A stretch of DNA of 64,000 nt from Streptococcus salivarius. GTDB taxonomy: Bacteria > Bacillota > Bacilli > Lactobacillales > Streptococcaceae. The position numbers were made by a program, and so were the translations under genes. Below the pieces are notes generated by a model, which was given only the letters and a program-made list of their open reading frames with translations, did no database searches and was not told where the DNA came from. The stretch is taken from assembly GCF_009738225.1 (NCBI RefSeq), contig NZ_CP018187.1, forward strand, positions 1,932,501-1,996,500, given 5' to 3'. This document shows, piece after piece, positions 33,369 to 45,104 of this stretch (positions are counted from its first letter, which is position 1; every line of letters starts with the position of its first letter).

Positions 33369-33446
33369 TTAGTTTTGATAAACCTTAAAGTCTTGAGGAT
33401 GCTTTTGGAAATTTGGGTTGTAGGTTACTTTAATTTTTACTGTCAT
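33369..33446 (-). CDS. 25-residue small protein with strong ribosome site
   Basis: A 25-codon ORF (MTVKIKVTYNPNF... ending FKVYQN) with AAAGGAGG 9 bases before its ATG, the best ribosome site in the region. It has its own TATAAT promoter about 80 bases upstream, a leader with two hairpins and a downstream terminator, so it is the only obvious product of a transcript of about 340 bases. The peptide is basic and polar, without a signal, double-glycine leader or cysteine. It could be a regulatory peptide, a toxin or the coding part of a dual-function RNA. Not recognised. Confidence 0.5.
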   Translation of the reverse strand: MTVKIKVTYNPNFQKHPQDFKVYQN

Positions 33447-33472
33447 TGTTATGTCCTCCTTTTTAGGAATGG

Positions 33473-33520
33473 TTTGGCCTAGCCAAAACGTTTTATTATC
33501 AAAACCTATCTCGTTTTGAT
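33473..33520 (-). promoter_or_regulatory. Two leader hairpins of the 25-codon ORF
   Basis: Minus-strand stems ATCAAAAC / GTTTTGAT at the predicted 5' end, then TTTGGC / GCCAAA just before the ribosome site. They may control stability or translation. Confidence 0.5.
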
Positions 33521-33526
33521 GGTTTT

Positions 33527-33567
33527 ATTATAGGTTGCCTAACTTAAAGAAAGCTTGTAATAAGCTT
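33527..33567 (-). promoter_or_regulatory. Promoter and palindrome of the 25-codon ORF
   Basis: -10 TATAAT (33527-33532) with a poor -35. At the -35 position lies a perfect palindrome AAGCTT-N5-AAGCTT (33551-33567), a likely regulator site. Confidence 0.55.
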
Positions 33568-33578
33568 GAAGGAAACTT

Positions 33579-33608
33579 AAAACTCTCAGTGAGTTTACTG
33601 AGAGTTTT
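33579..33608. terminator. Terminator of the secA-recG region
   Basis: Stem AACTCTCAGT / ACTGAGAGTT flanked by A and T runs, so it is active in both directions. It follows the last gene of the recG unit. Confidence 0.8.
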
Positions 33609-33613
33609 TCTGT

Positions 33614-34120
33614 CTAAAGCATGGATAAGATAAGACCCAACACCAGAGCCACCCAAACGGCATAGCGAATTGTCGCATGATAGCGGTAACTTTCAATAAC
33701 CTTGGGTAGCTTTGTAAAGAGATAGGCAATGTAGGCAACTATGGAAAGAAAATACCCTTTAAAATTCCAGGCCGAGCCTAAGATACTAAAATCTTCGAAT
33801 AGGGGCACAAGCATCAGTACAGCTGTAAGCATGCACCAGACTGGCAAAAGCGTTCTTTCCTTTTGATGCTGTATATGGATAATCAGTTGAGCTATAAGAC
33901 CCGCGACGTACATAATCAGTAATACCGAACAAGATAGAGAGATAAGAAGTGAATAAAGATATAGGGTATGAAAGTCTGTCTTTCCTTCTATCAGCTTTGT
34001 CAATTCGGTAATAAACCAAATCAAGATGAAGGCGAAAAAATAAAATATGAGACCTAACATCATAAGAAATAAGGGATGCAAGATTGCAAAAAAATCGAGT
34101 TTTAACCGTCTTTTGTTCAT
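33614..34120 (-). CDS. Multi-spanning membrane protein, unknown function
   Basis: A 168-residue protein with a basic start (MNKRRLKLDFF) and five hydrophobic segments (about 15-40, 52-78, 88-106, 118-136 and 148-166). The ATG at 34120 is chosen because AGGAGG lies 6 bases upstream; that site overlaps the recG stop, so translation is coupled to recG. No family is recognised. Last gene of the long operon. Confidence 0.7.
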   Translation of the reverse strand: MNKRRLKLDFFAILHPLFLMMLGLIFYFFAFILIWFITELTKLIEGKTDFHTLYLYSLLISLSCSVLLIMYVAGLIAQLIIHIQHQKERTLLPVWCMLTAVLMLVPLFEDFSILGSAWNFKGYFLSIVAYIAYLFTKLPKVIESYRYHATIRYAVWVALVLGLILSML

Positions 34121-34131
34121 TGGTTTCCTCC

Positions 34132-36162
34132 TCAATCAAACTCACCTTGGCTTCTCAAATGTGCTCCTAGCACCTGCCATTCAGGATTCTCTCGCCAGTT
34201 AGGGTCAGATACAATTTGGCTAGCCACCCGTCTGGCTTCCTCTAAGATATTGTAGTCTTCCACAATATCGGCCACCTGAAATTCAGGAATACCTGACTGA
34301 CGTGTCCCAAAGATTTCACCTGAGCCACGCATTTTAAGATCCTCCTCAGCTAGAACAAAGCCATCCGTGGTCTCACACATGGCCTGCATGCGTTTTTTAC
34401 CAGTATCATTTTTAGGATTAGCCACCAAAACACAGTAGGACTGCTTATCGCCACGACCTACACGCCCTCGAAGCTGGTGAAGCTGGCTAAGTCCAAAACG
34501 ATCCGCATCCATAATGACCATAACTGTAGCATTTGGCACGTTAACCCCTACTTCGATAACTGTAGTTGATACTAAAATCTGAGATTTTCTGTCCTTGAAA
34601 TCTTGCATAATTTGGTCTTTTTCATCATTTTTCATACGACCGTGCATCAGAGCTACTGTAGCTGAATCCCCAAAGAACTCTGTGAGTTCCTGATGAAGAG
34701 CTACCGCATTTTTCAAATCAAGAGCCTCAGACTCTTCAATCAGAGGAGAAATAAAATAGACCTGAGCATCTTTTTCCAACTCCCCCTTAATCCAAGTCAA
34801 TACAGTATCTAACTGCTCATGTTTAACCCAACGGGTGATGATGGGCTTACGTCCAGCTGGCATCTGGTCAATGATAGATACATCCATCTCCCCAAAGGCA
34901 GTGATTGCCAAAGTCCTAGGAATGGGTGTCGCTGTCATCATAAGGACATCAGGATTGTCACCTTTCTCACGGAAAATACGACGTTGATTAACCCCAAAAC
35001 GGTGCTGCTCATCAGTAATTACTAGCCCAAGCCTGTGATAAGTCACAGCATCCTGAATCAGTGAGTGAGTCCCCACAATCATCTGAGCCTCCCCCGATTC
35101 GATTTTAGAAAGAGCTACCTTCTTGTCCGCCGCCTTCATCCCAGAAGTTAGGAGCACTACCTCTAGCTCAGGAAAAAGCCCCTGTAAACTCTGATAATGC
35201 TGCTCTGCTAAGATTTCCGTCGGTACCATGAGGGCAGACTGAAATCCTGCCGTATAGGCCCCATACATAGCCAAGCTAGCGATAACTGTTTTCCCTGAGC
35301 CCACATCTCCTTGCAAGAGACGGTTCATATGAGCCCCAGATTTCATATCAGCTAGGATTTCCGATAAACTACGCTGTTGGGCCTCTGTTAAGGGGAACGG
35401 TAATGCTGCAATTTTGGCTTTGATTTTGGCTTCATCGTAAGCAATTGCTAGACCATTGGTTTCGGACTTATTTTCAGCCTTCAGCACCTGTAAATTCATC
35501 TGGAAATAAAAGAGCTCCTCAAACTTGGTCCTACGTAGAGCCTGCTTATATTCAGCCAAATCTTTCGGAAAATGCATGGCACGCACAGCCTCTTGACGTC
35601 CCATGAGACGGTACTTGTCCAGCAGCACCTGAGGGAGATTTTCCTCCAACAAATTAAGGGCCCCACTATCAAAAGCTGCCTTTATGGCCTTTATCAGTTG
35701 GGCCTGACTAACACCCTGGGCTACATGGTAGACTGGCTGCATATCGTCCTCAACTTGAGCCAGGACTTTCATACCAGTCACAGCAGACTTCTTCTGGTCC
35801 CATTTGCCAAAAATAGCCACTTCTGCCCCCATCTCAATCTTATCCACAAGATAAGGTTGGTTGAAGAAACTAATGGCAATCACAGCCTCTCCTTGCTTGA
35901 TTTTAAAACTCAGACGATTCCGTTTAAAGCCATAATACTGCACATTGGCAGGCGTCACCACTGTTCCCGTAATAACAGCCTTTTCGCCATCCATCAGTTC
36001 AAAGATAGACTTACTCTTAAAATCCTCATATCGGAAAGGAAAATAAAGCAAGAGGTCCCCAACCGTGTATAAATCTAATTTGGTAAATTTTTCAGCGGAC
36101 TTAGGCCCAAAGCCTTTCAAATCCGCAATTGGTGAATCTAGTTGAATCATATCCTCTATCAT
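34132..36162 (-). CDS. recG: ATP-dependent DNA helicase RecG
   Basis: A 676-residue helicase that remodels stalled forks and Holliday junctions. The N-terminal wedge domain starts IADLKGFGPKSAEKFTKL. Helicase motifs: LLQGDVGSGKTVIA (Walker A), DEQHRFG (motif II), MMTATPIPRTLA (III), VSTTVIEVGVNVPNA, and QLRGRVGRGDKQSYC (VI). The C-terminal RecG wedge partner EDLKMRGSGEIFGTRQSG is intact. Either of two near ATGs (36162 or 36150) may be the start. It follows alr in the same direction, separated by the alr terminator. Confidence 0.96.
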   Translation of the reverse strand: MIEDMIQLDSPIADLKGFGPKSAEKFTKLDLYTVGDLLLYFPFRYEDFKSKSIFELMDGEKAVITGTVVTPANVQYYGFKRNRLSFKIKQGEAVIAISFFNQPYLVDKIEMGAEVAIFGKWDQKKSAVTGMKVLAQVEDDMQPVYHVAQGVSQAQLIKAIKAAFDSGALNLLEENLPQVLLDKYRLMGRQEAVRAMHFPKDLAEYKQALRRTKFEELFYFQMNLQVLKAENKSETNGLAIAYDEAKIKAKIAALPFPLTEAQQRSLSEILADMKSGAHMNRLLQGDVGSGKTVIASLAMYGAYTAGFQSALMVPTEILAEQHYQSLQGLFPELEVVLLTSGMKAADKKVALSKIESGEAQMIVGTHSLIQDAVTYHRLGLVITDEQHRFGVNQRRIFREKGDNPDVLMMTATPIPRTLAITAFGEMDVSIIDQMPAGRKPIITRWVKHEQLDTVLTWIKGELEKDAQVYFISPLIEESEALDLKNAVALHQELTEFFGDSATVALMHGRMKNDEKDQIMQDFKDRKSQILVSTTVIEVGVNVPNATVMVIMDADRFGLSQLHQLRGRVGRGDKQSYCVLVANPKNDTGKKRMQAMCETTDGFVLAEEDLKMRGSGEIFGTRQSGIPEFQVADIVEDYNILEEARRVASQIVSDPNWRENPEWQVLGAHLRSQGEFD

Positions 36163-36241
36163 TTCTATCGTGTTCTTCTTCCCGTGAAAAAGGAAGCCTT
36201 ATCAGCTATTATAACACATGAAAATGGTCTTCACTAAAACC

Positions 36242-36268
36242 AAAAAATCCAGCATCAAACTGGATTTC
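36242..36268 (-). terminator. Terminator after alr
   Basis: Stem AATCCAG / CTGGATT with a 7-base loop and minus-strand Ts. Confidence 0.8.
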
Positions 36269-36282
36269 TCTTTTTATTGATA

Positions 36283-37386
36283 TTAATCATAGCTACGAGG
36301 TACGCGGTCACTAAGTAAACAAAGAACTTCGTAGTTGATAGTGCCACGTTTTTCAGCCACCTCTGTCGCAGTAATGCTTGCTCCCCCATTTTCACCCATA
36401 AGAGTGACAGGAGTTCCTAGGGGATAAACCTTAGGAAGGCGAACAGTAATCTGGTCCATAGACACACGCCCAACAATAGGACAAAGCTGTCCATCCACAA
36501 TAACATGGAAACCTTGTAAATCTCTAGTCCAACCATCCGCATAGCCAATCGGAATGGTTCCAATAACCTCATCAGCTGTCGTCGTATAGGTTGCACCATA
36601 ACCTACATCTTGACCTGCTGGCAGGGTCTTAACATGAACAAGTGCAGTCTCCAAACTTAAAGCAGGACGAATCCTATATGGAAGGTCTAAAGCACTGCCA
36701 CTAGGATTGAGACCATAGATAACAACACCCAGACGTACCGCATTAAAGACTGTTTCTGCATGCCAGATACTCGTCGCAGAGTTGCTAGCGTGTACCAAGC
36801 GAGGACGGTCCACCAAGTTATTAACCAAATCCGTGAAGAAGGCTAATTGACGCTTGAATTTACTATCATCTGCCTCATCAGCCGTTGCAAAATGGGTAAA
36901 AATACCTTCGACATCCGCACCAAGTGATTTCAGACCAGCAATCAAGCTAACCGCATCCTCTTGGTTACGCACCCCAATACGGCCCATACCTGAATCAATC
37001 TTAATATGGCAGGTCAAACCAGTTAAATCAAGCCCTTGATTCTTAGCCATTTCCAACCACTCAAGCGAAGCTACCGTCAGAGTGATGTTTTCTTGAATAG
37101 CCAAAGGAACCTCGTCTGGCAAGACGACTCCTAAAATAAGTATCGGTTGTTCTAAGCCAGCTTGACGAAGTTCAAGCGCCTCGTCTAGGTTGGAAACACA
37201 AAAACCATCCACCTGCTTAGATACATGCTTGGCCACTTCGACAGCGCCATGACCATAAGCATTGGCCTTAACAACTGCAAAAGTCTTTACCTGTTTAGGG
37301 ATGTGACTAACCACTTGTTCAATATTTTCTGAAATTGCTGATAGATCAACCTTTGCCAAGGTTGGTCGATGTAAACTTGAAATCAT
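36283..37386 (-). CDS. alr: Alanine racemase
   Basis: A PLP enzyme making D-alanine for peptidoglycan, 367 residues. The PLP lysine is in [17 protein letters not shown] near residue 39. Also visible are [14 protein letters not shown], the PLP-phosphate region and [15 protein letters not shown], and the second catalytic tyrosine region [12 protein letters not shown]. It follows acpS by 27 bases, a gene order conserved in streptococci. Confidence 0.96.
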   Translation of the reverse strand: MISSLHRPTLAKVDLSAISENIEQVVSHIPKQVKTFAVVKANAYGHGAVEVAKHVSKQVDGFCVSNLDEALELRQAGLEQPILILGVVLPDEVPLAIQENITLTVASLEWLEMAKNQGLDLTGLTCHIKIDSGMGRIGVRNQEDAVSLIAGLKSLGADVEGIFTHFATADEADDSKFKRQLAFFTDLVNNLVDRPRLVHASNSATSIWHAETVFNAVRLGVVIYGLNPSGSALDLPYRIRPALSLETALVHVKTLPAGQDVGYGATYTTTADEVIGTIPIGYADGWTRDLQGFHVIVDGQLCPIVGRVSMDQITVRLPKVYPLGTPVTLMGENGGASITATEVAEKRGTINYEVLCLLSDRVPRSYD

Positions 37387-37413
37387 AAGCTATCCTCTTC
37401 CAACATCTATCTC

Positions 37414-37767
37414 TTAGTTTTTTTCTAAAATGACACTTGCCTGAACAAAATCACCGCTATGGGAAATCGAGATAAAAACCTTGCCTTCAAAAGGTGATTG
37501 GGTCACCACTGGAGCTCCCTTGTCATTGGTCAATATTTCAATATCCTTAAAGCCGACTGCTCCAATACCAGTACCCCAAGCCTTTGAAAATGCTTCCTTA
37601 CCGGCCCAGCGCCCTGCTAAATAGGACATCTGACGATTACCAGAAAGGGATTCAAAACGCTCCCACTCTTTTGGTGTCAATACCTTTTTTGCAAAGCGTG
37701 GATTGCGGTCATAAGCCTTTTTTACAGCTGAAATTTCCTGCAAGTCTATACCATGTCCAAAAATCAT
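37414..37767 (-). CDS. acpS: Holo-[acyl-carrier-protein] synthase
   Basis: Transfers phosphopantetheine from CoA to acyl carrier protein. 117 residues, with the family residues in [14 protein letters not shown] (Mg-binding Asp) and [21 protein letters not shown] (Mg-binding Glu and catalytic Lys). The C-terminal [21 protein letters not shown] is also typical. Starts 2 bases after the DAHP synthase stop. Confidence 0.96.
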   Translation of the reverse strand: MIFGHGIDLQEISAVKKAYDRNPRFAKKVLTPKEWERFESLSGNRQMSYLAGRWAGKEAFSKAWGTGIGAVGFKDIEILTNDKGAPVVTQSPFEGKVFISISHSGDFVQASVILEKN

Positions 37768-37769
37768 AA

Positions 37770-38801
37770 TTATAACGAAAGTCGATTGTGGATTTCACGA
37801 ATAAGGCTATCTGTCTTAGCCCAACCAAGACATGGATCTGTAATTGATTTACCATAAACTTCAGGTGTGTCTTGACGACCATCCTCAAGGTAAGACTCAA
37901 TCATAAAGCCACGCACGGTATCCGCGATACGCTCATCCCACTCACGGTTAAGAAGGACTTCACGCACAATGCGAACTTGTTCCATGAAGTTTTTACCTGA
38001 GTTATCATGGTTTGTATCAACAAGAATAAATGGGTTTTCCAAATTAAATGCACTATACTTGTCCAAAGCCTTAACCAAGTCCTCGTAATGGTAGTTGACA
38101 ATGTTCTGACCATTTTCATTGTTGGCACCACGCAGGATAGCGTGAGCGAGTGGGTTACCATCTGTTTTAACTTCAGCACCATTGTAAAGGAAATGCTGTT
38201 GGTTCTGCGCCGCATAGATACCATTAAACATGACATTCAAATTCCCTGACGTTGGGTTCTTCAAGCCAATTGGCACATCAATACCTGAAGCTACAAAGCG
38301 GTGTTCTTGGTCCTCGACAGAACGTGCTCCAATAGCGTGATAGCTAAGCAGATCATCAAAGAAGGAAAGATTTGACGGATAAAGCATCTCGTCAGCGATT
38401 GGAAGGCCTGTTTCAGTAATAATACGTGACTGAAGGTGGCGAACCGCCTTAACCCCAGCAAGAAGGTCTACATCACCCTCTGCATCTGGCTGGTGGATAA
38501 GCCCCTTATAACCGTCCCCATTAGTACGTGGTTTAGCTGTATAAACACGCATAACAATAAAGATTTTGTCCTTCACTTCTTCCTGAAGTTTGGCCAAACG
38601 GTGAGCATAGTCAAGAACGGCTTCTTCATTATCAGATGAACATGGACCAATAACCAAGAGAATACGTTTGTCCTCACCCTTGATAATTTTTGCCAAGGCC
38701 TCATCATTAGCCTGTTTAGTTACTAGTGCGTCTCCCGTAAGAGCATGCAATTTCCTTACTTCCGCTACATCAATCAGCGGACTATTTTGATGAATTCCCA
38801 T
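37770..38801 (-). CDS. 3-deoxy-7-phosphoheptulonate synthase (DAHP synthase), second copy
   Basis: A type I (AroFGH) DAHP synthase of 343 residues: condenses PEP with erythrose-4-phosphate at the entry of the shikimate pathway. Motifs: [80 protein letters not shown]. It is a close paralogue of the copy encoded just upstream, differing mostly near the N-terminus and on the surface. The ribosome site GAGAGGG is within a hairpin, so expression may be set separately from the first copy. The isozymes may differ in feedback inhibition (inference). Confidence 0.95.
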   Translation of the reverse strand: MGIHQNSPLIDVAEVRKLHALTGDALVTKQANDEALAKIIKGEDKRILLVIGPCSSDNEEAVLDYAHRLAKLQEEVKDKIFIVMRVYTAKPRTNGDGYKGLIHQPDAEGDVDLLAGVKAVRHLQSRIITETGLPIADEMLYPSNLSFFDDLLSYHAIGARSVEDQEHRFVASGIDVPIGLKNPTSGNLNVMFNGIYAAQNQQHFLYNGAEVKTDGNPLAHAILRGANNENGQNIVNYHYEDLVKALDKYSAFNLENPFILVDTNHDNSGKNFMEQVRIVREVLLNREWDERIADTVRGFMIESYLEDGRQDTPEVYGKSITDPCLGWAKTDSLIREIHNRLSL

Positions 38802-38809
38802 CTATTTCC

Positions 38810-38856
38810 CTCTCTTTGTGAAAAGAGAGCGAACCGCTTGGTCATCCAAACGGTTC
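38810..38856 (-). promoter_or_regulatory. Double hairpin between the tandem DAHP synthase genes
   Basis: Minus-strand stem GAACCGTTTGG / CCAAGCGGTTC (38831-38856), then CTCTCTTT / AAAGAGAG (38810-38829). The second stem's 3' arm includes part of the ribosome site of the downstream gene. It can act as an attenuator or translation gate; the T-tract is too short for a standard terminator. Confidence 0.55.
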
Positions 38857-38885
38857 ACTCCCCATATATGGTTTCTGTTACCTTA

Positions 38886-39917
38886 TTATTTTGACAATGT
38901 ATCGTGGATTTCACGAATCAATTCTTCTGTCTTATCCCAACCAAGACATGGGTCAGTGATTGATTTACCATAGACATCTGGCGCATCTTGACGGCCATCT
39001 TCAAGGTAAGATTCAATCATGAAACCACGTGCCACTTTGTTGATTTTTTCATTCCAATCACGGTTAATCAAGGTTTGACGAACGATACGGATTTGTTCCA
39101 AGTAACGTTTACCTGAGTTATCATGGTTTGTATCAATAACGATGAATGGATTCTCAAGGCCCATTTGTTCATAGTGTTCGATTGTTTCAAGCACATCATC
39201 ATAGTAGAAGTTAGGCACGTTTTTACCATATTCATTCGTTGAACCACGAAGAATAACGTGTGCCAATGGGTTCCCTGGAGTTTCAACTTCTTCACCGTTA
39301 AAGAGGAAGTTTTGTTTGTTTTGTGCAGCGTAGATACCGTTAAACATCACGTTAAGGTTCCCTGATGTTGGATTCTTCATACCAGTTGGAACATCAATAC
39401 CTGACGCAACAAAACGGTGTTGTTGGTCTTCTACAGAACGTGCACCAACGGCAATGTATGACACAAGGTCATCTACCAAAGGAAGATTTTCTGGGTAAAG
39501 CATTTCGTCAGCAGTTGTGATACCAGTTTCAGTGATAACACGGTAGTGAAGGTTACGCACAGCCTTGATACCGTTAATTAGGTTTGGTTTCCCTTCAGCA
39601 TCAGGTTGGTGTACAAGTCCTTTATAGCCATCACCATTTGTACGAGGTTTAGCTGTATAGACACGCATAACCATAAAGACTTTATCTTTAACTTCTTCTT
39701 GAAGTTTAGCCAAACGGTGAGCATAATCAAGAACAGCTTCTTCATTATCAGATGAACATGGACCGATAACCAAAAGCGTACGGTCATCTTCACCCTTGAT
39801 GATTGCTTCAAGCTCTTTATCACGAGCTTGTTTCTTGGCAAGAGCTTCACCTGTTAATGTAGTTGATTCTTTAACTGCATCAAAATCAATTTTTTCACTT
39901 ACTGCTTTAAAAACCAT
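38886..39917 (-). CDS. 3-deoxy-7-phosphoheptulonate synthase (DAHP synthase), first copy
   Basis: A second type I DAHP synthase of 343 residues with the same active-site segments ([69 protein letters not shown]). Differences from the downstream copy are scattered along the protein (for example MVFKAVSEKIDFDAVKEST at the start), so this is an established gene duplication, not an assembly artefact. It follows secA by 19 bases. Confidence 0.95.
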   Translation of the reverse strand: MVFKAVSEKIDFDAVKESTTLTGEALAKKQARDKELEAIIKGEDDRTLLVIGPCSSDNEEAVLDYAHRLAKLQEEVKDKVFMVMRVYTAKPRTNGDGYKGLVHQPDAEGKPNLINGIKAVRNLHYRVITETGITTADEMLYPENLPLVDDLVSYIAVGARSVEDQQHRFVASGIDVPTGMKNPTSGNLNVMFNGIYAAQNKQNFLFNGEEVETPGNPLAHVILRGSTNEYGKNVPNFYYDDVLETIEHYEQMGLENPFIVIDTNHDNSGKRYLEQIRIVRQTLINRDWNEKINKVARGFMIESYLEDGRQDAPDVYGKSITDPCLGWDKTEELIREIHDTLSK

Positions 39918-39936
39918 AATAATTACCTATTTTTTC

Positions 39937-42486
<2,550 letters not shown>

Positions 42487-42517
42487 CTTTTTTCCTTTCG
42501 ACAGTCTTTATCTCCAT

Positions 42518-42546
42518 ATTTTACCACAAAAGCCCCCTTTAAACAA
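42518..42546 (-). promoter_or_regulatory. Promoter of secA
   Basis: Minus-strand -35 TTGTTT (42541-42546), 17-base spacer, -10 TAAAAT (42518-42523). Confidence 0.7.
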
Positions 42547-42570
42547 GAAATCACTCAAGGATTGACAAAG

Positions 42571-42596
42571 AAAAAAGCCCTAGTTTAAGGGCTTTC
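42571..42596 (-). terminator. Terminator after the manA unit
   Basis: Stem AAAGCCCT / AGGGCTTT with minus-strand Ts. Confidence 0.85.
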
Positions 42597-42668
42597 ACAA
42601 TGGATTTGCAAATAAACGAAAACTTTTTTATTAGATTCACTGAAAATATCGACAATAATGCTTTAAAA

Positions 42669-43013
42669 CTACTTCTTAGAGTTCTCTTGGCTCTCTAGGA
42701 TATCCTCAAAATCATGCAAGAGATTTTCAAAAGCCTGCTCAAAGAAGGCATGGTCGGTACCGCTATAGGCCTTCATTATCATAGGGCTAGCTTCAAAATC
42801 AACGTAGAATTGATAGTCCAAGACACCATTTTTCCAGTAAAATTTGATGCTAGGGGATGCCGTTTTTTCACCGCACATACCCGGAATGGCCCGTTGTAAG
42901 CCATAAATGTGATCTCCATAATCTTTCAGACTATAGTAAGCTCCCTCAAAATAATAGGATTTGCCGATTTCAATACGCTCAAATAGTGCAGCTAAAACTT
43001 TTTCATTACTCAT
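42669..43013 (-). CDS. Conserved-looking small protein, unknown function
   Basis: A 114-residue soluble, acidic protein (MSNEKVLAALFERIEIGKSYYFEGAYYSL...; middle part GMCGEKTASPSIKFYWKNGVLDYQFYVDF; acidic C-terminal helix ENLLHDFEDILESQE). No membrane segment or known motif. Starts 2 bases after the manA stop, so it is translated with manA, but the link to mannose metabolism is only positional. Confidence 0.65.
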   Translation of the reverse strand: MSNEKVLAALFERIEIGKSYYFEGAYYSLKDYGDHIYGLQRAIPGMCGEKTASPSIKFYWKNGVLDYQFYVDFEASPMIMKAYSGTDHAFFEQAFENLLHDFEDILESQENSKK

Positions 43014-43015
43014 AC

Positions 43016-43963
43016 TTAAGCCTCGTTAGGGTGACTGACAATCATCTCCAATTGTCCATCAATTTCCCAATCTGTCACATCATTTGGAAGAATGAAGTGA
43101 TCACCTTTTTTTAGACAATAAATGCGTGAATCGATAGTCATAGTCCCATTGCCAGAAAGTACCGAACAAAGCAAATAAGGAGCTGATTGTTTGAAGTCAA
43201 CCAAGCCACTGAGTTTCCATTTATATACGGTGAAGAAGGAGTTTGATGTCAAACAAGTCGACTCTAATTGCAAGGTCTTAACAGTTGCTGGGACGCTATT
43301 TTCTGGGTCCCCTAGATCCAAGACATCAAGAGACTGTTGAATATGAAGCTCACGTTTATTACCCTGATCATCCCTACGATCAAAATCATAGACACGGTAA
43401 GTCGTGTCGCTAGATTGTTGAGTTTCTAAGATAAGGATACCTGGACCAATAGCATGCATGGTACCACTTGGTACAAAGAAAAAGTCACCTTTCTTAACAG
43501 GAGTTTTCGACAAAAGTCCGTCCCAATCACCTGCTTCAATTAAGGACGCCAATTCTTCCTTTGTCTTAGCCTTGTGACCATAAATAATCTCTGCACCCTC
43601 TTCAGCATCAATAATATACCAACATTCTGTCTTTCCTAGCTCACCTTCATGCTCTAGTCCATAAGCATCATCAGGGGGTACTTGTACTGAGAGCCAGTCA
43701 TTAGCGTCCAAAATCTTTGTCAACAAAGGAAAAACACTAGTCTTGGGATTTCCAAAAAGTTCTGGTTTATCCTTGTAAAGTTCTGCCAGATGAAAACCAG
43801 CATACTTTCCGTTTTTGACATAGGATACACCATTAGGATGGGCAGAAATTGCCCAGTATTCACCAGTGTGTTCACTGGGAATATCGTAACCAAACTCTGT
43901 CTTAAGTCGATTACCTCCCCAGATTTTTTCATGCATTGGCGAATCTAAAAATAAAGGTTCCAT
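43016..43963 (-). CDS. manA: Mannose-6-phosphate isomerase, class I
   Basis: Interconverts mannose-6-P and fructose-6-P. A 315-residue short Gram-positive form. Zinc-site and active-site segments: LSVQVPPDDAYGLEHEGELGKTECWYIIDAEEGAEIIYG, and VPSGTMHAIGPGILILETQQSSDTTYRVYDFDR. The C-terminus is a cupin-like half (YCLKKGDHFILPNDV). It lies after scrK, separated by a hairpin. In streptococci scrK-manA adjacency is common, as both feed fructose-6-phosphate into glycolysis. Confidence 0.94.
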   Translation of the reverse strand: MEPLFLDSPMHEKIWGGNRLKTEFGYDIPSEHTGEYWAISAHPNGVSYVKNGKYAGFHLAELYKDKPELFGNPKTSVFPLLTKILDANDWLSVQVPPDDAYGLEHEGELGKTECWYIIDAEEGAEIIYGHKAKTKEELASLIEAGDWDGLLSKTPVKKGDFFFVPSGTMHAIGPGILILETQQSSDTTYRVYDFDRRDDQGNKRELHIQQSLDVLDLGDPENSVPATVKTLQLESTCLTSNSFFTVYKWKLSGLVDFKQSAPYLLCSVLSGNGTMTIDSRIYCLKKGDHFILPNDVTDWEIDGQLEMIVSHPNEA

Positions 43964-43982
43964 TACATCCTCCTGTATAGAG

Positions 43983-44012
43983 CAAAACGCCTTAAGATCA
44001 CGTCTTAAAGCG
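43983..44012 (-). terminator. Terminator or attenuator between scrK and manA
   Basis: Stem CGCTTTAAGA / TCTTAAGGCG with a 5-base loop and a short T run (TTTTG). Some read-through into manA is likely. Confidence 0.6.
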
Positions 44013-44028
44013 ATTTTACATATTTTGC

Positions 44029-44922
44029 TTATTTGCGTGAGTGTTTGTCAGCTACATCTTTGGCAAGTGCAAAGTTACCAAGTGTTGCAGAGCCATTACC
44101 TGAAACAGCAGGTGTCACAATATACTCAGTCACGTCTGGCACTGGAAGGTAACCATTCAAAAGAGCTGTGAATTTTTCACGGACACGACGAAGCATGTGT
44201 TCTTGTCCCATAACACCACCCCCAAATACGATAACTTCTGGACGGTAGAGCACAGTTGCCTGGACAGCAGCTTGAGCAATGTAGTAAGCTTGAACATCCC
44301 AAACCTCAGAATTTTGCTCAATCAATTCGCCACGAATACCTGTACGGGCTTCAAGTGATGGACCAGCAGCCAAACCTTCCAAACATCCGCGGTGGAATGG
44401 ACAAGTTCCGTTAAATTCATTGGAAACATCATTTGGGTGAAGAGGTACATATACGTGACCAGCTTCAGTGTGACCCATACCACCAATGAACTCACCATTT
44501 TGAATAGCACCGGCTCCAATACCAGTTCCGATAGTGTAGTAAACAAGACTCTTAACACCTTTACGAACAAGTGTCTCACCATAAGCAGATGAGTTAACAT
44601 CAGTCGTAAAGTAGAAAGGAATATTAAACTCTTTAGCAATCAAACCAAGAAGGTCGACATTTGACCAATGTGGTTTTGGTGTTGAAGTCACAAAACCATA
44701 TGTTTCAGAGTTTGGATCAACATCAATTGGTCCAAATGAACCAATTGCAATTCCAGCCAATTGATCTTCATAACGTTTGAAAAATTCAATCGTACGGTCA
44801 ATTGTTTCATAAGGTGTAGTTGTTGGGAATTGAGTTTTTTCAACGACTTGGAATTTCTCATCGCCAACAGCACAAACAAATTTTGTACCACCAGCTTCCA
44901 AGCTTCCGTAAAGTTTAGCCAT
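44029..44922 (-). CDS. scrK: Fructokinase (ROK family)
   Basis: Phosphorylates the fructose released from sucrose-6-phosphate. A 297-residue ROK kinase: GSLEAGGTKFVCAVGDE at the N-terminus, VYYTIGTGIGAGAIQNGEFIGGMGHTEAGH (catalytic and zinc region), CPFHRGCLEGLAAGPSLEAR (zinc ligands) and VIVFGGGVMGQEHML. It has its own promoter downstream of scrA. Confidence 0.95.
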   Translation of the reverse strand: MAKLYGSLEAGGTKFVCAVGDEKFQVVEKTQFPTTTPYETIDRTIEFFKRYEDQLAGIAIGSFGPIDVDPNSETYGFVTSTPKPHWSNVDLLGLIAKEFNIPFYFTTDVNSSAYGETLVRKGVKSLVYYTIGTGIGAGAIQNGEFIGGMGHTEAGHVYVPLHPNDVSNEFNGTCPFHRGCLEGLAAGPSLEARTGIRGELIEQNSEVWDVQAYYIAQAAVQATVLYRPEVIVFGGGVMGQEHMLRRVREKFTALLNGYLPVPDVTEYIVTPAVSGNGSATLGNFALAKDVADKHSRK

Positions 44923-44969
44923 AGGTAAAGCTATCTCCTTTTGTAATCAATAAATAACTATTTCATACT

Positions 44970-44998
44970 ATTATAAAGAAAAGCTAGGCAAAAGACAA
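44970..44998 (-). promoter_or_regulatory. Promoter of scrK
   Basis: Minus-strand -35 TTGTCT (44993-44998), 17-base spacer, -10 TATAAT (44970-44975). Confidence 0.7.
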
Positions 44999-45069
44999 TC
45001 TAAATGAGACCTTGTTTAAGGAGGCACCGACTGCTCTGCTTCACACTTATCTTTATGAGCCATTTAACT

Positions 45070-45090
45070 AAAAAAGCCGAATTGGCTTCG
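45070..45090 (-). terminator. Terminator of scrA
   Basis: Short stem AAGCC / GGCTT with loop AATTC and minus-strand T6, just after the scrA stop. Confidence 0.6.
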
Positions 45091-45104
45091 ACTTTTCTAG
45101 CTTA

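Larger units (their letters stand above)
33000..33613. other. Intergenic region, 614 bases, rich in signals
   Basis: From left to right it holds the regulated promoter of the 32557-32994 gene, a minus-strand terminator, a 98-base inverted-repeat element containing a possible plus-strand 25-codon ORF, a minus-strand 25-codon ORF with a strong ribosome site and hairpin-rich leader, its promoter, and the terminator of the recG operon. Each is listed separately. Confidence 0.7.

Noticed and set aside
33555..33590. CiaR box (TTTAAG-N5-TTTAAG) before the 25-codon ORF
   Set aside because: TTTAAG-TTTCC-TTCAAG is present with one mismatch but lies about 32 bases from the -10, too far for the known arrangement.
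37770..39917. Tandem DAHP synthases as an assembly duplication
   Set aside because: Differences are spread through both genes and the flanking sequences differ, so it is a true paralogous pair.
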